Source of the DNA: Erwinia_E haradaeae_H
Lineage (GTDB): Bacteria; Pseudomonadota; Gammaproteobacteria; Enterobacterales; Enterobacteriaceae
Direction of reading: 5' to 3'
DNA: 64,000 nt
NCBI RefSeq assembly: GCF_900698885.1
Contig: NZ_LR217705.1
Span: 372,001 to 436,000 of the forward strand
Both the position numbers and the translations under genes were made by a program. Shown here piece by piece: positions 49,643 through 58,202 of the stretch. The notes below the pieces were generated by a model. The model did not search any database. It was not told the DNA's origin and was given only the letters and a program-made list of their open reading frames with translations. Position 1 is the first letter of the stretch, and every line of letters starts with the position of its first letter.

Positions 49643-49975
49643 ATGGAATGTATTGCACAACAACGACACGCTAGATCTTCTGCGCAAAAGATTCGTTTAA
49701 TTGCCGATATTATACGAGGTAAAAAAGTTTCAAAAGCTTTGGACTTTTTAACCTATACAAATAAAAAGGCCGCGATTTTAGTTAAGAAAGTTTTAGAATC
49801 TGCCATTGCTAATGCAGAACATAACGAGGGTGCTGATATTGATAATTTAATTATTACAAAAATATTTATTAATGAAGGTCCCAGTATGAAACGTATTATG
49901 CCTCGTGCAAAAGGTCGTGCGGACCGCATTTTAAAGCGAACTAGCCATATTACTTTGGCCGTATCCGATCGATAA
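49643..49975 (+). CDS. rplV: 50S ribosomal protein L22
   Basis: Exit-tunnel protein, 110 residues as in E. coli. The tunnel hairpin EGPSMKRIMPRAKGRADRI is intact, the site of macrolide-resistance changes in other bacteria. AGGAGG precedes the ATG. Confidence 0.99.
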   Translation: MECIAQQRHARSSAQKIRLIADIIRGKKVSKALDFLTYTNKKAAILVKKVLESAIANAEHNEGADIDNLIITKIFINEGPSMKRIMPRAKGRADRILKRTSHITLAVSDR

Positions 49976-49993
49976 GACTCTGGAGAGTAGGAA

Positions 49994-50692
49994 ATGGGTC
50001 AAAAAGTACATCCTCATGGTATGCGATTGGGTATCGTGAAATCTTGGAATTCTACTTGGTTCGCTAACACCAAGGAATTTGCTGATAATTTAGATAGCGA
50101 CTTTAAAGTTCGTCAGTTTCTTATGAAAGAACTAGTGAAAGCATCAGTCTCTCGTGTTGTAATTGAGAGACCGACTAAAAGTATCCGCGTAACTATTCAT
50201 ACCGCTCGTCCTGGTATTGTTATAGGTAAAAAAGGTGAAGACGTAGAAAAAATTCGCCAAGTTATCGCAAATATTGCTGGTGTTCCTGCACAGATTAATA
50301 TTTCTGAAGTGCGTAAGCCAGAACTAGATGCTAAGTTAGTTTCTGACAATATTGCGGCACAATTAGAGCGTCGTGTAATATTTCGTCGTGCTATGAAACG
50401 AGCTGTGCAGAATGCAATGCGTTTAGGTGCAAAGGGGATCAAAGTTAAGGTAAGTGGTCGTCTAGGTGGTGCTGAAATTGCACGCACTGAGTGGTATCGC
50501 GAAGGTCGCGTACCATTACATACTTTACGGGCGGATATTGATTATAATACCTCCGAGGCTCACACTACTTATGGTGTTATTGGGGTTAAGGTATGGATTT
50601 TTAAAGGTGAGATTCTAGGTGGTATGACCGCGATTGAACAACCGGAACAAGCTACCCCGCCTAAAAAGAAACAGCGTAAAATCCGTAAGTAA
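49994..50692 (+). CDS. rpsC: 30S ribosomal protein S3
   Basis: mRNA-entry protein of the small subunit; 232 residues (E. coli 233). It starts MGQKVHPHGMRLGIVKSWNS. The KH-domain GxxG is in IVIGKKGEDVEKIR and the C-terminal domain keeps GRLGGAEIARTEWYREG. The C-terminal tail after GGM is short and Lys-rich. Confidence 0.99.
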   Translation: MGQKVHPHGMRLGIVKSWNSTWFANTKEFADNLDSDFKVRQFLMKELVKASVSRVVIERPTKSIRVTIHTARPGIVIGKKGEDVEKIRQVIANIAGVPAQINISEVRKPELDAKLVSDNIAAQLERRVIFRRAMKRAVQNAMRLGAKGIKVKVSGRLGGAEIARTEWYREGRVPLHTLRADIDYNTSEAHTTYGVIGVKVWIFKGEILGGMTAIEQPEQATPPKKKQRKIRK

Positions 50693-50704
50693 GGAGAATC
50701 GCCG

Positions 50705-51115
50705 ATGTTGCAACCAAGGCGCACAAAATTCCGTAAGATGCAAAAAGGTCGAAATCGTGGTTTAGCGCAAGGTAGAGATATTAGCTTCGGTGTTTTTGGT
50801 CTAAAAGCTGTTGATCGTGGTCGTTTAACTGCCCGTCAGATCGAAGCGGCACGTCGCGCAATGACTCGTGCTATGAAGCGTCAGGGAAAAATTTGGATCC
50901 GTATTTTTCCAGATAAGCCAATTACTGAAAAGCCACTAGAAGTTCGTATGGGCAAAGGTAAAGGAAATGTAGAATATTGGGTAGCGCTGATTCAACCAGG
51001 CAAGGTTTTATATGAAATGAGTGGTGTTTCAGAAGAACTTGCTCGTGAGGCTTTCAAATTAGCAGCATCAAAATTATCCATTAAAACCACCTTTGTAACT
51101 AAAACGGTGATGTAA
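50705..51115 (+). CDS. rplP: 50S ribosomal protein L16
   Basis: Protein that helps form the A-site; 136 residues as in E. coli. It starts MLQPRRTKFRKMQKGRNRG and keeps the region around Arg81 (EVRMGKGKGNVEYWVA), hydroxylated by RoxA in E. coli. Its stop overlaps the rpmC start (TAATG). Confidence 0.99.
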   Translation: MLQPRRTKFRKMQKGRNRGLAQGRDISFGVFGLKAVDRGRLTARQIEAARRAMTRAMKRQGKIWIRIFPDKPITEKPLEVRMGKGKGNVEYWVALIQPGKVLYEMSGVSEELAREAFKLAASKLSIKTTFVTKTVM

Positions 51116-51309
51116 TGAAAGCTATAGATCTATGTGAAAAAAGCATTGAAGATCTGCATATCCAACTTGTGATCCTTTTACGTCGACAGTTTAATCTACG
51201 TATGCAATCAGGGTCCAGTCAGTTTAAAAAAACTCATGTTTTTAAGCAGGTTCGCCGCGATATTGCACGCGTAAAGACTGAGCTGACTCACAAGGCGAAA
51301 TTATCATGA
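51115..51309 (+). CDS. rpmC: 50S ribosomal protein L29
   Basis: Small helical protein near the tunnel exit; 64 residues (E. coli 63). Conserved LLRRQFNLRMQSGSSQ and KQVRRDIARVKTEL. It overlaps rplP by one base and rpsQ by four, so the three genes are coupled. Confidence 0.97.
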   Translation: MKAIDLCEKSIEDLHIQLVILLRRQFNLRMQSGSSQFKKTHVFKQVRRDIARVKTELTHKAKLS

Positions 51310-51560
51310 CTGAAAAAATGCGTACCTTGCAAGGTAGAGTGATGAGTAACAAAATGGAAAAATCAATTGTCGTGGTTATTGAGCGGTTTGTAAGACACCC
51401 GATATATGGTAAATTCATAAAGCGTACAACTAAATTACATGTGCATGATGAGCATAATGAATGTGAGATTGGCGATGTTGTGAGTATTCGTGAATGTCGT
51501 CCATTATCAAAAACCAAGTCATGGACTCTCGTTCGCGTTGTAGAGAAAGCAATTATTTAA
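51306..51560 (+). CDS. rpsQ: 30S ribosomal protein S17
   Basis: OB-fold rRNA-binding protein, 84 residues as in E. coli. Conserved LQGRVMSNKMEKSIVVVIER and CRPLSKTKSWTLVRVVEKA. Last gene of the S10 operon; a terminator follows at 51594-51618. Confidence 0.99.
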   Translation: MTEKMRTLQGRVMSNKMEKSIVVVIERFVRHPIYGKFIKRTTKLHVHDEHNECEIGDVVSIRECRPLSKTKSWTLVRVVEKAII

Positions 51561-51593
51561 TAGGAAGCCACCATATACCTCATATTTAAAGAG

Positions 51594-51618
51594 AAACGGC
51601 TCCGATAGAGAGCCGTTT
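51594..51618 (+). terminator. intrinsic terminator between S10 and spc operons
   Basis: AAACGGCTC (51594-51602) pairs exactly with GAGCCGTTT (51610-51618) around a 7-nt loop, followed by ATTATTTCT rather than a pure T-run. Five G-C pairs make it by far the strongest hairpin in this AT-rich window. It stands where E. coli ends the S10 operon. The A-run before and T-run after also suit transcription from the other strand, although no gene lies there. Confidence 0.8.
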
Positions 51619-51738
51619 ATTATTTCTATATATATAATAGAAGCAGTGTTATACTATTCTGGTATTTTATAAAAAACTTAATAAAATCTGAGTTCGGTGG
51701 TTATGTAAGTATATAGTTGAAATTAGCGGAGTATTAAA

Positions 51739-52110
51739 ATGATCCAAGAACAGAGTATGTTGCACGTTGCCGATAATTCTGGCGCGCGTTGTGTAATGTG
51801 TATCAAGGTTCTGGGTGGTTCTCGCCGACGCTATGCAGGTATAGGCGATATTATTAAAATTACCATTAAAGAAGCTATTCCGCGTGGTAAGGTTAAGAAA
51901 GGTGACGTGCTGAAAGCAGTAGTTGTTCGCACCAAAAAAGGTGTGCGCCGCCCAGACGGTTCTATCATTCGATTCGACGGAAATGCATGTGTGATCTTGA
52001 ATAATCACAATGAGCAACCAGTTGGGACGCGAATCTTTGGACCCGTAACTCGTGAATTGCGCAGTGAAAAATTCATGAAGATTATCTCTTTAGCACCAGA
52101 GGTGCTCTAA
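51739..52110 (+). CDS. rplN: 50S ribosomal protein L14
   Basis: Subunit-interface protein, 123 residues as in E. coli. It starts MIQEQSMLHVADNSGARCVM and keeps AVVVRTKKGVRRPDGS. It opens the spc order; the 178 bp before it hold the S10 terminator and must hold the spc promoter (a TATACT at 51650-51655 is a possible -10, with no clear -35). Confidence 0.99.
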   Translation: MIQEQSMLHVADNSGARCVMCIKVLGGSRRRYAGIGDIIKITIKEAIPRGKVKKGDVLKAVVVRTKKGVRRPDGSIIRFDGNACVILNNHNEQPVGTRIFGPVTRELRSEKFMKIISLAPEVL

Positions 52111-52120
52111 GGAACCAAAA

Positions 52121-52444
52121 ATGGCCGCTAAAATTCGGCGTAATGATCAAGTAATTGTATTAAGTGGAAAGGATAAAGGAAAGCGTGGTAGAGTAAAAAA
52201 TGTATTAGTCTGTGGTAAAATTCTTGTCGAGGGTATTAATTTAGTTATTAAGCACCAAAAGCCGATTCCAGCTATTAATAATCCAGGTGGTATTGTTAAA
52301 AAAGAAGCGGCAATACAGATATCTAATGTTGCACTTTTTAACTCAGACACTGGCAAAGCTGATCGAGTAGGTTTTAGATTTGAGGGAGGAAAAAAGGTTC
52401 GTTTCTTTAAATCTAACAGCAAAACCATAAATAATATGGAGTAG
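52121..52444 (+). CDS. rplX: 50S ribosomal protein L24
   Basis: Assembly-initiator protein; 107 residues (E. coli 104), with a few extra residues at the C-terminus (KTINNME). KOW motif region VIVLSGKDKGKRGRVKNV is intact. It ends 4 nt before rplE. Confidence 0.98.
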   Translation: MAAKIRRNDQVIVLSGKDKGKRGRVKNVLVCGKILVEGINLVIKHQKPIPAINNPGGIVKKEAAIQISNVALFNSDTGKADRVGFRFEGGKKVRFFKSNSKTINNME

Positions 52445-52448
52445 TTCA

Positions 52449-52988
52449 ATGGCAAGATTATATGCTTTTTACAAAAAGGAAGTGGTGAAAAAACTTATGA
52501 CTGATTTTGGGTATCACTCTGTCATGCGTGTGCCACGAATTGAAAAAATTACTCTAAATATGGGTGTAGGTCAAGCAAGTTCAGATAAAAAATTATTAGA
52601 TCATGCAGTGATTAACTTGGCAGCTATATCTGGACAAAAACCTTTGATTACTAAAGCACGTAAGTCTATTGCCAGTTTTAAAATTCGCCAGGGTTATCCT
52701 ATTGGTTGTAAAGTAACTCTGCGTGGTAAACGTATGTGGGAATTTTTTGAACGTCTAGTTTCTATTGCTATTCCACGCATTCGTGATTTTAGAGGTTTAT
52801 CAATTAAATCTTTTGACGGAAATGGTAATTACAATATAGGTATTCGAGAGCAGATTATTTTTCCAGAAATTAATTATGATCAAATCGATCGAATTCGTGG
52901 TATGGATATCAGTATTACTACCACTGCACAATCTGATGCTGAAGGGGAAGCGCTCTTATCTGCATTTAACTTTCCATTTCGCAAGTAA
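52449..52988 (+). CDS. rplE: 50S ribosomal protein L5
   Basis: 5S rRNA-binding protein, 179 residues as in E. coli. Conserved VPRIEKITLNMGVGQA, KARKSIASFKIRQGYPIGCK and FPEINYDQIDRIRGMDI. Confidence 0.99.
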   Translation: MARLYAFYKKEVVKKLMTDFGYHSVMRVPRIEKITLNMGVGQASSDKKLLDHAVINLAAISGQKPLITKARKSIASFKIRQGYPIGCKVTLRGKRMWEFFERLVSIAIPRIRDFRGLSIKSFDGNGNYNIGIREQIIFPEINYDQIDRIRGMDISITTTAQSDAEGEALLSAFNFPFRK

Positions 52989-53002
52989 TAAGGGGCGCTC
53001 TT

Positions 53003-53308
53003 GTGGCTAAAAAAGCATTAAAAGCACGCGAAGTTGTTCGCGTAAAAATGGCCAAAAAATATCGCTCTAAGCGTAAAATATTAAAAGATATTATTTCTAG
53101 TGTTCACGCATCTGCGGAAGAGCGTTGGGATGCTATGTTAAAATTACAAAATATACCTCGTGATTCCAGTCCTTCTCGTCAGCGTAATCGTTGTCGTCAG
53201 ACTGGTCGGCCTCATGGTTATGTTGGTAAATTTGGTTTAAGTCGTATAAAATTGCGCGAAGCGGCTATGCGCGGTGAAGTGCCTGGTTTAAAAAAGGCTA
53301 GCTGGTAA
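53003..53308 (+). CDS. rpsN: 30S ribosomal protein S14
   Basis: Small-subunit head protein of the long, zinc-free type; 101 residues as in E. coli. The start is GTG at 53003, 7 nt after AGGGG, giving (M)AKKALKAREV. Conserved LPRDSSPSRQRNRC appears as IPRDSSPSRQRNRCRQTGRP. Confidence 0.98.
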   Translation: MAKKALKAREVVRVKMAKKYRSKRKILKDIISSVHASAEERWDAMLKLQNIPRDSSPSRQRNRCRQTGRPHGYVGKFGLSRIKLREAAMRGEVPGLKKASW

Positions 53309-53337
53309 GTATTGGTTATATATTAGGAGTAAAAAAG

Positions 53338-53730
53338 ATGAGCATGCAGGATCCAATTGCAGATATGTTAACCCGTATCCGTAACGGCCAAGCAGCGAAT
53401 AAAATTTCGGTTAGAATGCCTTCTTCTAAATTAAAATTAGCTATTGCTGGTGTCCTAAAAGAGGAAGGATATATTTTAACATATTCTATCATAAATGATA
53501 TTAAGGTAGAGCTAGAGTTAACTTTAAAGTATTTTCAAGGAAAGTCTGTTATTGAAAGCATTCAGCGCGTGAGTCGTCCAGGATTAAGGATTTACAAACG
53601 AAAACATCAATTGCCAAAAGTTATGGCAGGGTTAGGTGTTTCTGTTATTTCTACTTCTCAAGGGGTGATGACAGATCGTTCAGCTCGTCAAGCAGGCCTC
53701 GGCGGTGAAATTGTCTGCTACATAGCTTAA
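53338..53730 (+). CDS. rpsH: 30S ribosomal protein S8
   Basis: 16S rRNA central-domain protein and, in E. coli, repressor of the spc operon acting at rplE. It is 130 residues as in E. coli. It starts MSMQDPIADMLTRIRNGQAA and keeps the end STSQGVMTDRSARQAGLGGE. Confidence 0.99.
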   Translation: MSMQDPIADMLTRIRNGQAANKISVRMPSSKLKLAIAGVLKEEGYILTYSIINDIKVELELTLKYFQGKSVIESIQRVSRPGLRIYKRKHQLPKVMAGLGVSVISTSQGVMTDRSARQAGLGGEIVCYIA

Positions 53731-53766
53731 TTGCATGTAGCGTAAGCTTAGTTGGAGGGACTGAAA

Positions 53767-54300
53767 ATGTCTCGTATTGCTAAAGCACCTGTAAGTATTC
53801 CTATTCATGTACAGGTAAAACTTGACGATCAGGTCATTACTATTACAGGAAAAAATGATGAGTTAACGCATACGTTAAATAAAGCTGTATTGGTAAAAGA
53901 GGTTAACAATACCCTAATTTTTTCGCCACAGCCAGGTTTTATTAATGGCTGGACCCAAGCAGGTACTGCTCGTGCTCTAGTGAACGCGATGGTCATAGGT
54001 GTGACTCAAGGTTTTACTAAACAGTTACAGCTTGTTGGTGTGGGTTATCGCGCTACCTTAAAAGGAAATCGATTAAATTTATCACTAGGTTTATCTCATT
54101 CTATCGATCATGTGCTTCCAAAGGGTATTGTCGCTACATGTGTTGGTCAAACTGACATTATACTAAAAAGCGCAAATAAACAGTTACTTGGTCAAGTTGC
54201 CGCCGATCTGCGTGCTTATCGTCCTCCTGAACCTTATAAGGGTAAGGGGATTCGTTATACGCATGAGATTGTGCGTCGCAAAGAGGCTAAGAAGAAATAA
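53767..54300 (+). CDS. rplF: 50S ribosomal protein L6
   Basis: Protein at the base of the factor-binding stalk; 177 residues as in E. coli. I choose ATG 53767 (MSRIAKAPVSIP), which follows GGAGGG and matches the family; an in-frame ATG at 53752 overlaps that site. Conserved QLVGVGYRATLKG and RAYRPPEPYKGKGIRYT. Confidence 0.98.
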   Translation: MSRIAKAPVSIPIHVQVKLDDQVITITGKNDELTHTLNKAVLVKEVNNTLIFSPQPGFINGWTQAGTARALVNAMVIGVTQGFTKQLQLVGVGYRATLKGNRLNLSLGLSHSIDHVLPKGIVATCVGQTDIILKSANKQLLGQVAADLRAYRPPEPYKGKGIRYTHEIVRRKEAKKK

Positions 54301-54309
54301 GGTAATACT

Positions 54310-54663
54310 ATGGATAAAAAATCTGCTCGTCTCCGACGAGCAACTCGTGCACGTTATCAATTAAAAAAGCTTAGTATTACTCGCTTGGTGGTACACCGTA
54401 CCTCGCGTCACATTTATGCACAAGTTATTTCTCCTAATGGTTCTGAAATTTTAGTAGCCGCTTCTACAGTAGAAAAATCAGTTGGTAAAAAATTAAAATA
54501 CACTGGAAACAAGGACGCTGCAGTCACCGTTGGCGCACTGGTTGCCGAGCGTGCAATTCAGAAGGGTGTAACACGTGTAGCTTTTGATCGTTCTGGTTTT
54601 CAATATCATGGTCGTGTTCAGGCGTTAGCAGACGCTGCTCGCGAAGCTGGTTTACAGTTTTAA
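54310..54663 (+). CDS. rplR: 50S ribosomal protein L18
   Basis: 5S rRNA-binding protein, 117 residues as in E. coli. Conserved RLVVHRTSRHIYAQVI and FDRSGFQYHGRVQALADAAR. It starts 10 nt after rplF with little room for a ribosome binding site. Confidence 0.99.
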   Translation: MDKKSARLRRATRARYQLKKLSITRLVVHRTSRHIYAQVISPNGSEILVAASTVEKSVGKKLKYTGNKDAAVTVGALVAERAIQKGVTRVAFDRSGFQYHGRVQALADAAREAGLQF

Positions 54664-54678
54664 GGCATAAGGTGTAAG

Positions 54679-55197
54679 ATGGCACATATCGAAAAACAAT
54701 CTAGTGAACTACAGGAAAAACTAATCTCGGTAAATCGTGTTTCTAAAACTGTTCAAGGTGGGCGTATTTTTTCTTTTACAGCCCTTACTGTTGTTGGAGA
54801 TGGTAATGGACGAATGGGGTTTGGTTATGGTAAGGCGCGTGAGGTACCGGCCGCAATTCAAAAAGCAATGGAAAAAGCTCGACGAAATATGAGTTATTTT
54901 GCATTATGCCATGGCACGTTACAACATCCTGTTAAAGGTTCTCACACGGGGTCTCGTGTATTTATGAAACCAGCATCAGAAGGAACTGGTATTATTGCTG
55001 GTGGTGCAATGCGTGCTGTTCTAGAGGTGGCTGGTATTCATAATGTGTTAGCTAAAGCTTATGGTTCCACAAATCCAATTAACGTAGTACGTGCTACTTT
55101 AGATGGCTTGATGAGAATGAGATCTCCAGAAATAGTTGCTGCTAAACGTGGTAAATCTATTGAAAGTATTCTTGGAGATAGTTCTCATGGCGATTAA
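54679..55197 (+). CDS. rpsE: 30S ribosomal protein S5
   Basis: Translation-fidelity protein at the mRNA entry. It starts MAHIEKQSSELQEKLISVNR and keeps the dsRBD-like core and GSHTGSRVFMKPASEGTGI. At 172 residues it is longer than E. coli (167): after ESILG the frame reads DSSHGD and stops inside rpmD, giving an 11-nt overlap. NMSYFALCHGTLQ departs from the E. coli NMINVALNNGTLQ. Confidence 0.98.
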   Translation: MAHIEKQSSELQEKLISVNRVSKTVQGGRIFSFTALTVVGDGNGRMGFGYGKAREVPAAIQKAMEKARRNMSYFALCHGTLQHPVKGSHTGSRVFMKPASEGTGIIAGGAMRAVLEVAGIHNVLAKAYGSTNPINVVRATLDGLMRMRSPEIVAAKRGKSIESILGDSSHGD

Positions 55198-55375
55198 AAT
55201 GATAAAAATTACTCAAACGCGTAGCGCGATTGGTTGTTTGCCTAAACATAAGGCTACTTTACTTGGTTTAGGTCTGCGGAGAATTCGTCACACTGTATAT
55301 CGTGAAGATACGGTAGCTATCCGAGGTATGATTCGAGCTATTTCCTACATGATTAAAGTGGTGGAGGGGGGGTAA
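55187..55375 (+). CDS. rpmD: 50S ribosomal protein L30
   Basis: Small large-subunit protein, 62 residues (E. coli 59). The ATG at 55187 gives MAIKMIKITQTRSAIGCLPK, matching E. coli MAKTIKITQTRSAIGRLPK; it lies inside the 3' end of rpsE. Conserved HKATLLGLGLRRIRHTV and REDTVAIRGMI. Its stop is immediately followed by the rplO start. It is dispensable in some bacteria, so its retention is worth noting. Confidence 0.96.
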   Translation: MAIKMIKITQTRSAIGCLPKHKATLLGLGLRRIRHTVYREDTVAIRGMIRAISYMIKVVEGG

Positions 55376-55810
55376 ATGTATTTAAATACCTTATCACCAG
55401 CTAAAGGTTCTAAACATGTAGCAAAACGTTTAGGGCGAGGTATTGGATCTGGGTTTGGCAAAACTGCTGGACGAGGTCATAAGGGGCAAAAATCACGTGC
55501 TGGTAGTGGCGCGCATCGCGGATTTGAGGGTGGTCAGACTCCTTTATACCGGCGTTTGCCAAAATTTGGTTTTATATCTCGTAAAGCTAGATTTACCGCG
55601 CAAGTACGTCTATCTGATTTAAATAGGATCAAAAGTACCATTATTGACCTTCATACTTTAAAAGAAGCGCGTTTAATTAGTATGCAAACTAAATTTGCAA
55701 AAGTGATACTTTTTGGTAGCATTGAGACGGCTATTACAATTCGCGGGTTACGTGTAACCCAGGGTGCTCGTTCGTTAATTTTTGCTGCTGGCGGAAAAAT
55801 TGAGGCATAA
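55376..55810 (+). CDS. rplO: 50S ribosomal protein L15
   Basis: Large-subunit assembly protein, 144 residues as in E. coli. Conserved KRLGRGIGSGFGKTAGRGHK and GFEGGQTPLYRRLPKFGF. The ATG abuts the rpmD stop. secY begins 7 nt downstream. Confidence 0.99.
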   Translation: MYLNTLSPAKGSKHVAKRLGRGIGSGFGKTAGRGHKGQKSRAGSGAHRGFEGGQTPLYRRLPKFGFISRKARFTAQVRLSDLNRIKSTIIDLHTLKEARLISMQTKFAKVILFGSIETAITIRGLRVTQGARSLIFAAGGKIEA

Positions 55811-55817
55811 CTCATCG

Positions 55818-57149
55818 ATGGTTAAGCAATCACGACTTGGTTTTCAAAGTACAAAAGGTGGCTTGAGTGAGCTAAAGATTAGATTAGCTTTTCTTATAAG
55901 TTCGCTGATTGTTTTTCGTATTGGTTCTTTTATTCCAATCCCAGGAATTGATGTGACTATTATCTCCAATCTTCTTGAGAGGCAGCGTGGAACTATTATT
56001 GACATGTTTAATATGTTTTCTGGAGGTTCGTTAAGTCGCGCTTCCATCTTTGCTTTAGGGATAATGCCATACATCTCTGCATCGATTATTGTTCAGATAT
56101 TAACAATAGTTAACCCTACTTTATCTGAACTAAAAAAAGAAGGAGAGGTTGGTCGTCGGAAAATTAGTCAGTATACCCGTTACGCTACTTTAGCGCTCGG
56201 TATACTTCAATCAATTGGCATTGCTATAGGTTTGCCGAATATGCCAGGAATGAAGGGTTTAGTGCTGCATCCAGGACTTGGATTTTTTATTACTGCTGTG
56301 ATTAGTTTAGTAACTGGAACTATGTTTCTTATGTGGTTAGGTGAGCAAATTACAGAAAGAGGCATAGGTAATGGTATTTCTATGATAATTTTTGCAGGTA
56401 TCGTAGCTGGTTTGCCATCTGCGCTTGGGCATACTCTTGAAGAAGTTAGACAAGGTGAGTTACATATTCTTGGTTTAATATTATTGGCAATTTTAGTGTT
56501 TTCTATTACCTTATTTGTTGTATTTATTGAGCGCGGTCAACGACGAATTGTTGTGCATTATGCGCAGCGTCAGCAAGGTCGAAAAATTTACGCTGCACAT
56601 AACACACATTTGCCCTTAAAAGTTAATATGTCTGGAGTTATTCCTGCTATTTTTGCCTCTAGCCTGATTTTGCTTCCAGCAACGTTGATATCGTGGTTTG
56701 GTGATGGTATTGGGTCTGGTTTATTGATGAAAATTTCACTTTTTTTGCAACCTGGACAGCCGCTTTATGTGTTGCTGTATGCAACATTAATTATTTTTTT
56801 CTCTTTTTTTTACACAGAGCTAGTTTTCAATCCACGTGAAACAGCAGATAATTTAAAAAAATGTGGTGCATTTATTTTAGGGATTCGTCCAGGAGAGCAT
56901 ACTGGAAAGTATATTCAAAAGGTTATGAGTCGATTAACATTAATAGGTTCTTTATATATTACATTTATTTGTTTAATTCCAGAGTTTTTACGTAACTCAA
57001 TGAAAGTTCCATTTTATTTTGGTGGTACGTCTTTACTAATTGTAGTAGTTGTAATCATGGATTTCATGGTGCAAGTACAAACTCTATTAATGTCCAATCA
57101 ATACGAGTCTGTATTAAAAAAAGCAAACTTAAAAGGTTATAGTCGTTAA
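55818..57149 (+). CDS. secY: Sec translocon channel subunit SecY
   Basis: Ten-helix inner-membrane channel for protein export and membrane insertion. I start at ATG 55818 (MVKQSRLGFQSTKGGL), which equals E. coli MAKQPGLDFQSAKGGL; the in-frame ATG at 55782 lies inside rplO. The product is 443 residues, as in E. coli. The cytoplasmic loops that bind SecA and the ribosome (ERGQRRIVVHYAQRQQGRK and ETADNLKKCGAFILGIRPG) are intact. Retention together with DsbA shows an active export pathway. Confidence 0.98.
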   Translation: MVKQSRLGFQSTKGGLSELKIRLAFLISSLIVFRIGSFIPIPGIDVTIISNLLERQRGTIIDMFNMFSGGSLSRASIFALGIMPYISASIIVQILTIVNPTLSELKKEGEVGRRKISQYTRYATLALGILQSIGIAIGLPNMPGMKGLVLHPGLGFFITAVISLVTGTMFLMWLGEQITERGIGNGISMIIFAGIVAGLPSALGHTLEEVRQGELHILGLILLAILVFSITLFVVFIERGQRRIVVHYAQRQQGRKIYAAHNTHLPLKVNMSGVIPAIFASSLILLPATLISWFGDGIGSGLLMKISLFLQPGQPLYVLLYATLIIFFSFFYTELVFNPRETADNLKKCGAFILGIRPGEHTGKYIQKVMSRLTLIGSLYITFICLIPEFLRNSMKVPFYFGGTSLLIVVVVIMDFMVQVQTLLMSNQYESVLKKANLKGYSR

Positions 57150-57158
57150 GAGGGTAAA

Positions 57159-57275
57159 ATGAAAGTATGTGCTTCTGTTAGAAAATTATGTCGTAATTGT
57201 AAGATTGTTCGTCGCAATGGAGTGATCCGTGTGATTTGTAGCACTGATCCTAAACATAAACAGCGACAAGGGTAA
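57159..57275 (+). CDS. rpmJ: 50S ribosomal protein L36
   Basis: A 38-residue zinc-ribbon protein, the same length as E. coli L36, beginning MKVCASVRKLCRNCKIVRR and ending PKHKQRQG. The zinc ligands Cys11, Cys14, Cys27 and His32-33 region are present, so it is the zinc-binding form. The residue after MKV is Cys, where E. coli has Arg. It begins 9 nt after secY with AGGG before it and ends the spc order. Confidence 0.96.
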   Translation: MKVCASVRKLCRNCKIVRRNGVIRVICSTDPKHKQRQG

Positions 57276-57326
57276 TTAATTTTTATAATGTTTTAATTGG
57301 ATTAAACTGATTTAGATACTTGTATG

Positions 57327-57355
57327 TTGACTATATGTTCTAATAGAAGTATTCT
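57327..57355 (+). promoter_or_regulatory. candidate promoter of the alpha operon
   Basis: TTGACT (57327-57332) and TATTCT (57350-57355) are separated by 17 bp and lie 52 bp before rpsM. This is the position of the E. coli alpha-operon promoter. The S4-binding pseudoknot known in E. coli leaders is not evident by eye in the short leader. Confidence 0.45.
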
Positions 57356-57407
57356 AAAATGGGCTTTTGGATAAAATACACTAGTTCGTAATATATAGGA
57401 GTGCATA

Positions 57408-57764
57408 GTGGCCCGTATAGCAGGGATTAACATTCCTGATCAAAAACATACCGTAATTGCATTAACTGCGATATTTGGCATTGGCAAAAACCGTTCGCAG
57501 TTTATTTGCAGATCAACGGGTATTGCCGAACATGTTAAGATCAGTGATCTAACCGAAGAGAAACTTGACATGCTTCGTGATGCAGTATCAAAATTTATTG
57601 TTGAAGGCGATCTGCGTCGAGAAGTTACCATCAGTATTAAGCGTCTTATGGATCTTGGGTGTTATCGTGGATTGCGTCATCGTCGTGGTCTTCCAGTTCG
57701 TGGTCAACGAACCAAGACTAACGCTAGGACGAGAAAGGGTCCGCGTAAACCAATCAAGAAATAA
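57408..57764 (+). CDS. rpsM: 30S ribosomal protein S13
   Basis: Head protein touching the P-site tRNA and the large subunit; 118 residues as in E. coli. The start is GTG at 57408 (also GTG in E. coli), 6 nt after AGGAG, giving (M)ARIAGINIPDQKH. Conserved RGLRHRRGLPVRGQRTKTNA. First gene of the alpha order. Confidence 0.98.
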   Translation: MARIAGINIPDQKHTVIALTAIFGIGKNRSQFICRSTGIAEHVKISDLTEEKLDMLRDAVSKFIVEGDLRREVTISIKRLMDLGCYRGLRHRRGLPVRGQRTKTNARTRKGPRKPIKK

Positions 57765-57780
57765 TCTGGATAATTAAATA

Positions 57781-58170
57781 ATGACTAAGGTACCAATTCG
57801 TTCACGTAAGCGAGCAAAAAAACAACTCTCTGATGGTGTGGCTCATATTCATGCCTCATTTAACAATACTATTGTTACTATTACAGATCGTCAGGGTAAT
57901 GCACTAGGTTGGGCAACAGCTGGTGGGTCTGGTTTTCGTGGTTCTCGTAAATCCACGCCATTTGCTGCACAAGTTGCTGCAGAACACTGTGCAGAATCTG
58001 TAAAAGATTATGGTATTAAAAATCTAGAGGTAATGGTTAAAGGCCCTGGTCCAGGTCGCGAATCAACTATTCGTGCTTTGAATGCCGCTGGTTTCCGTAT
58101 TACAAATATTACCGATGTAACCCCAATCCCACATAATGGTTGTCGTCCACCCAAGAAACGTCGAGTATAA
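57781..58170 (+). CDS. rpsK: 30S ribosomal protein S11
   Basis: Platform protein, 129 residues as in E. coli. Conserved HIHASFNNTIVTITDRQGN and the end PIPHNGCRPPKKRRV. It follows rpsM by 16 nt. Confidence 0.99.
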   Translation: MTKVPIRSRKRAKKQLSDGVAHIHASFNNTIVTITDRQGNALGWATAGGSGFRGSRKSTPFAAQVAAEHCAESVKDYGIKNLEVMVKGPGPGRESTIRALNAAGFRITNITDVTPIPHNGCRPPKKRRV

Positions 58171-58202
58171 AATTTCTTTTTAAGAAAGATTGGAGAAAGA
58201 AA

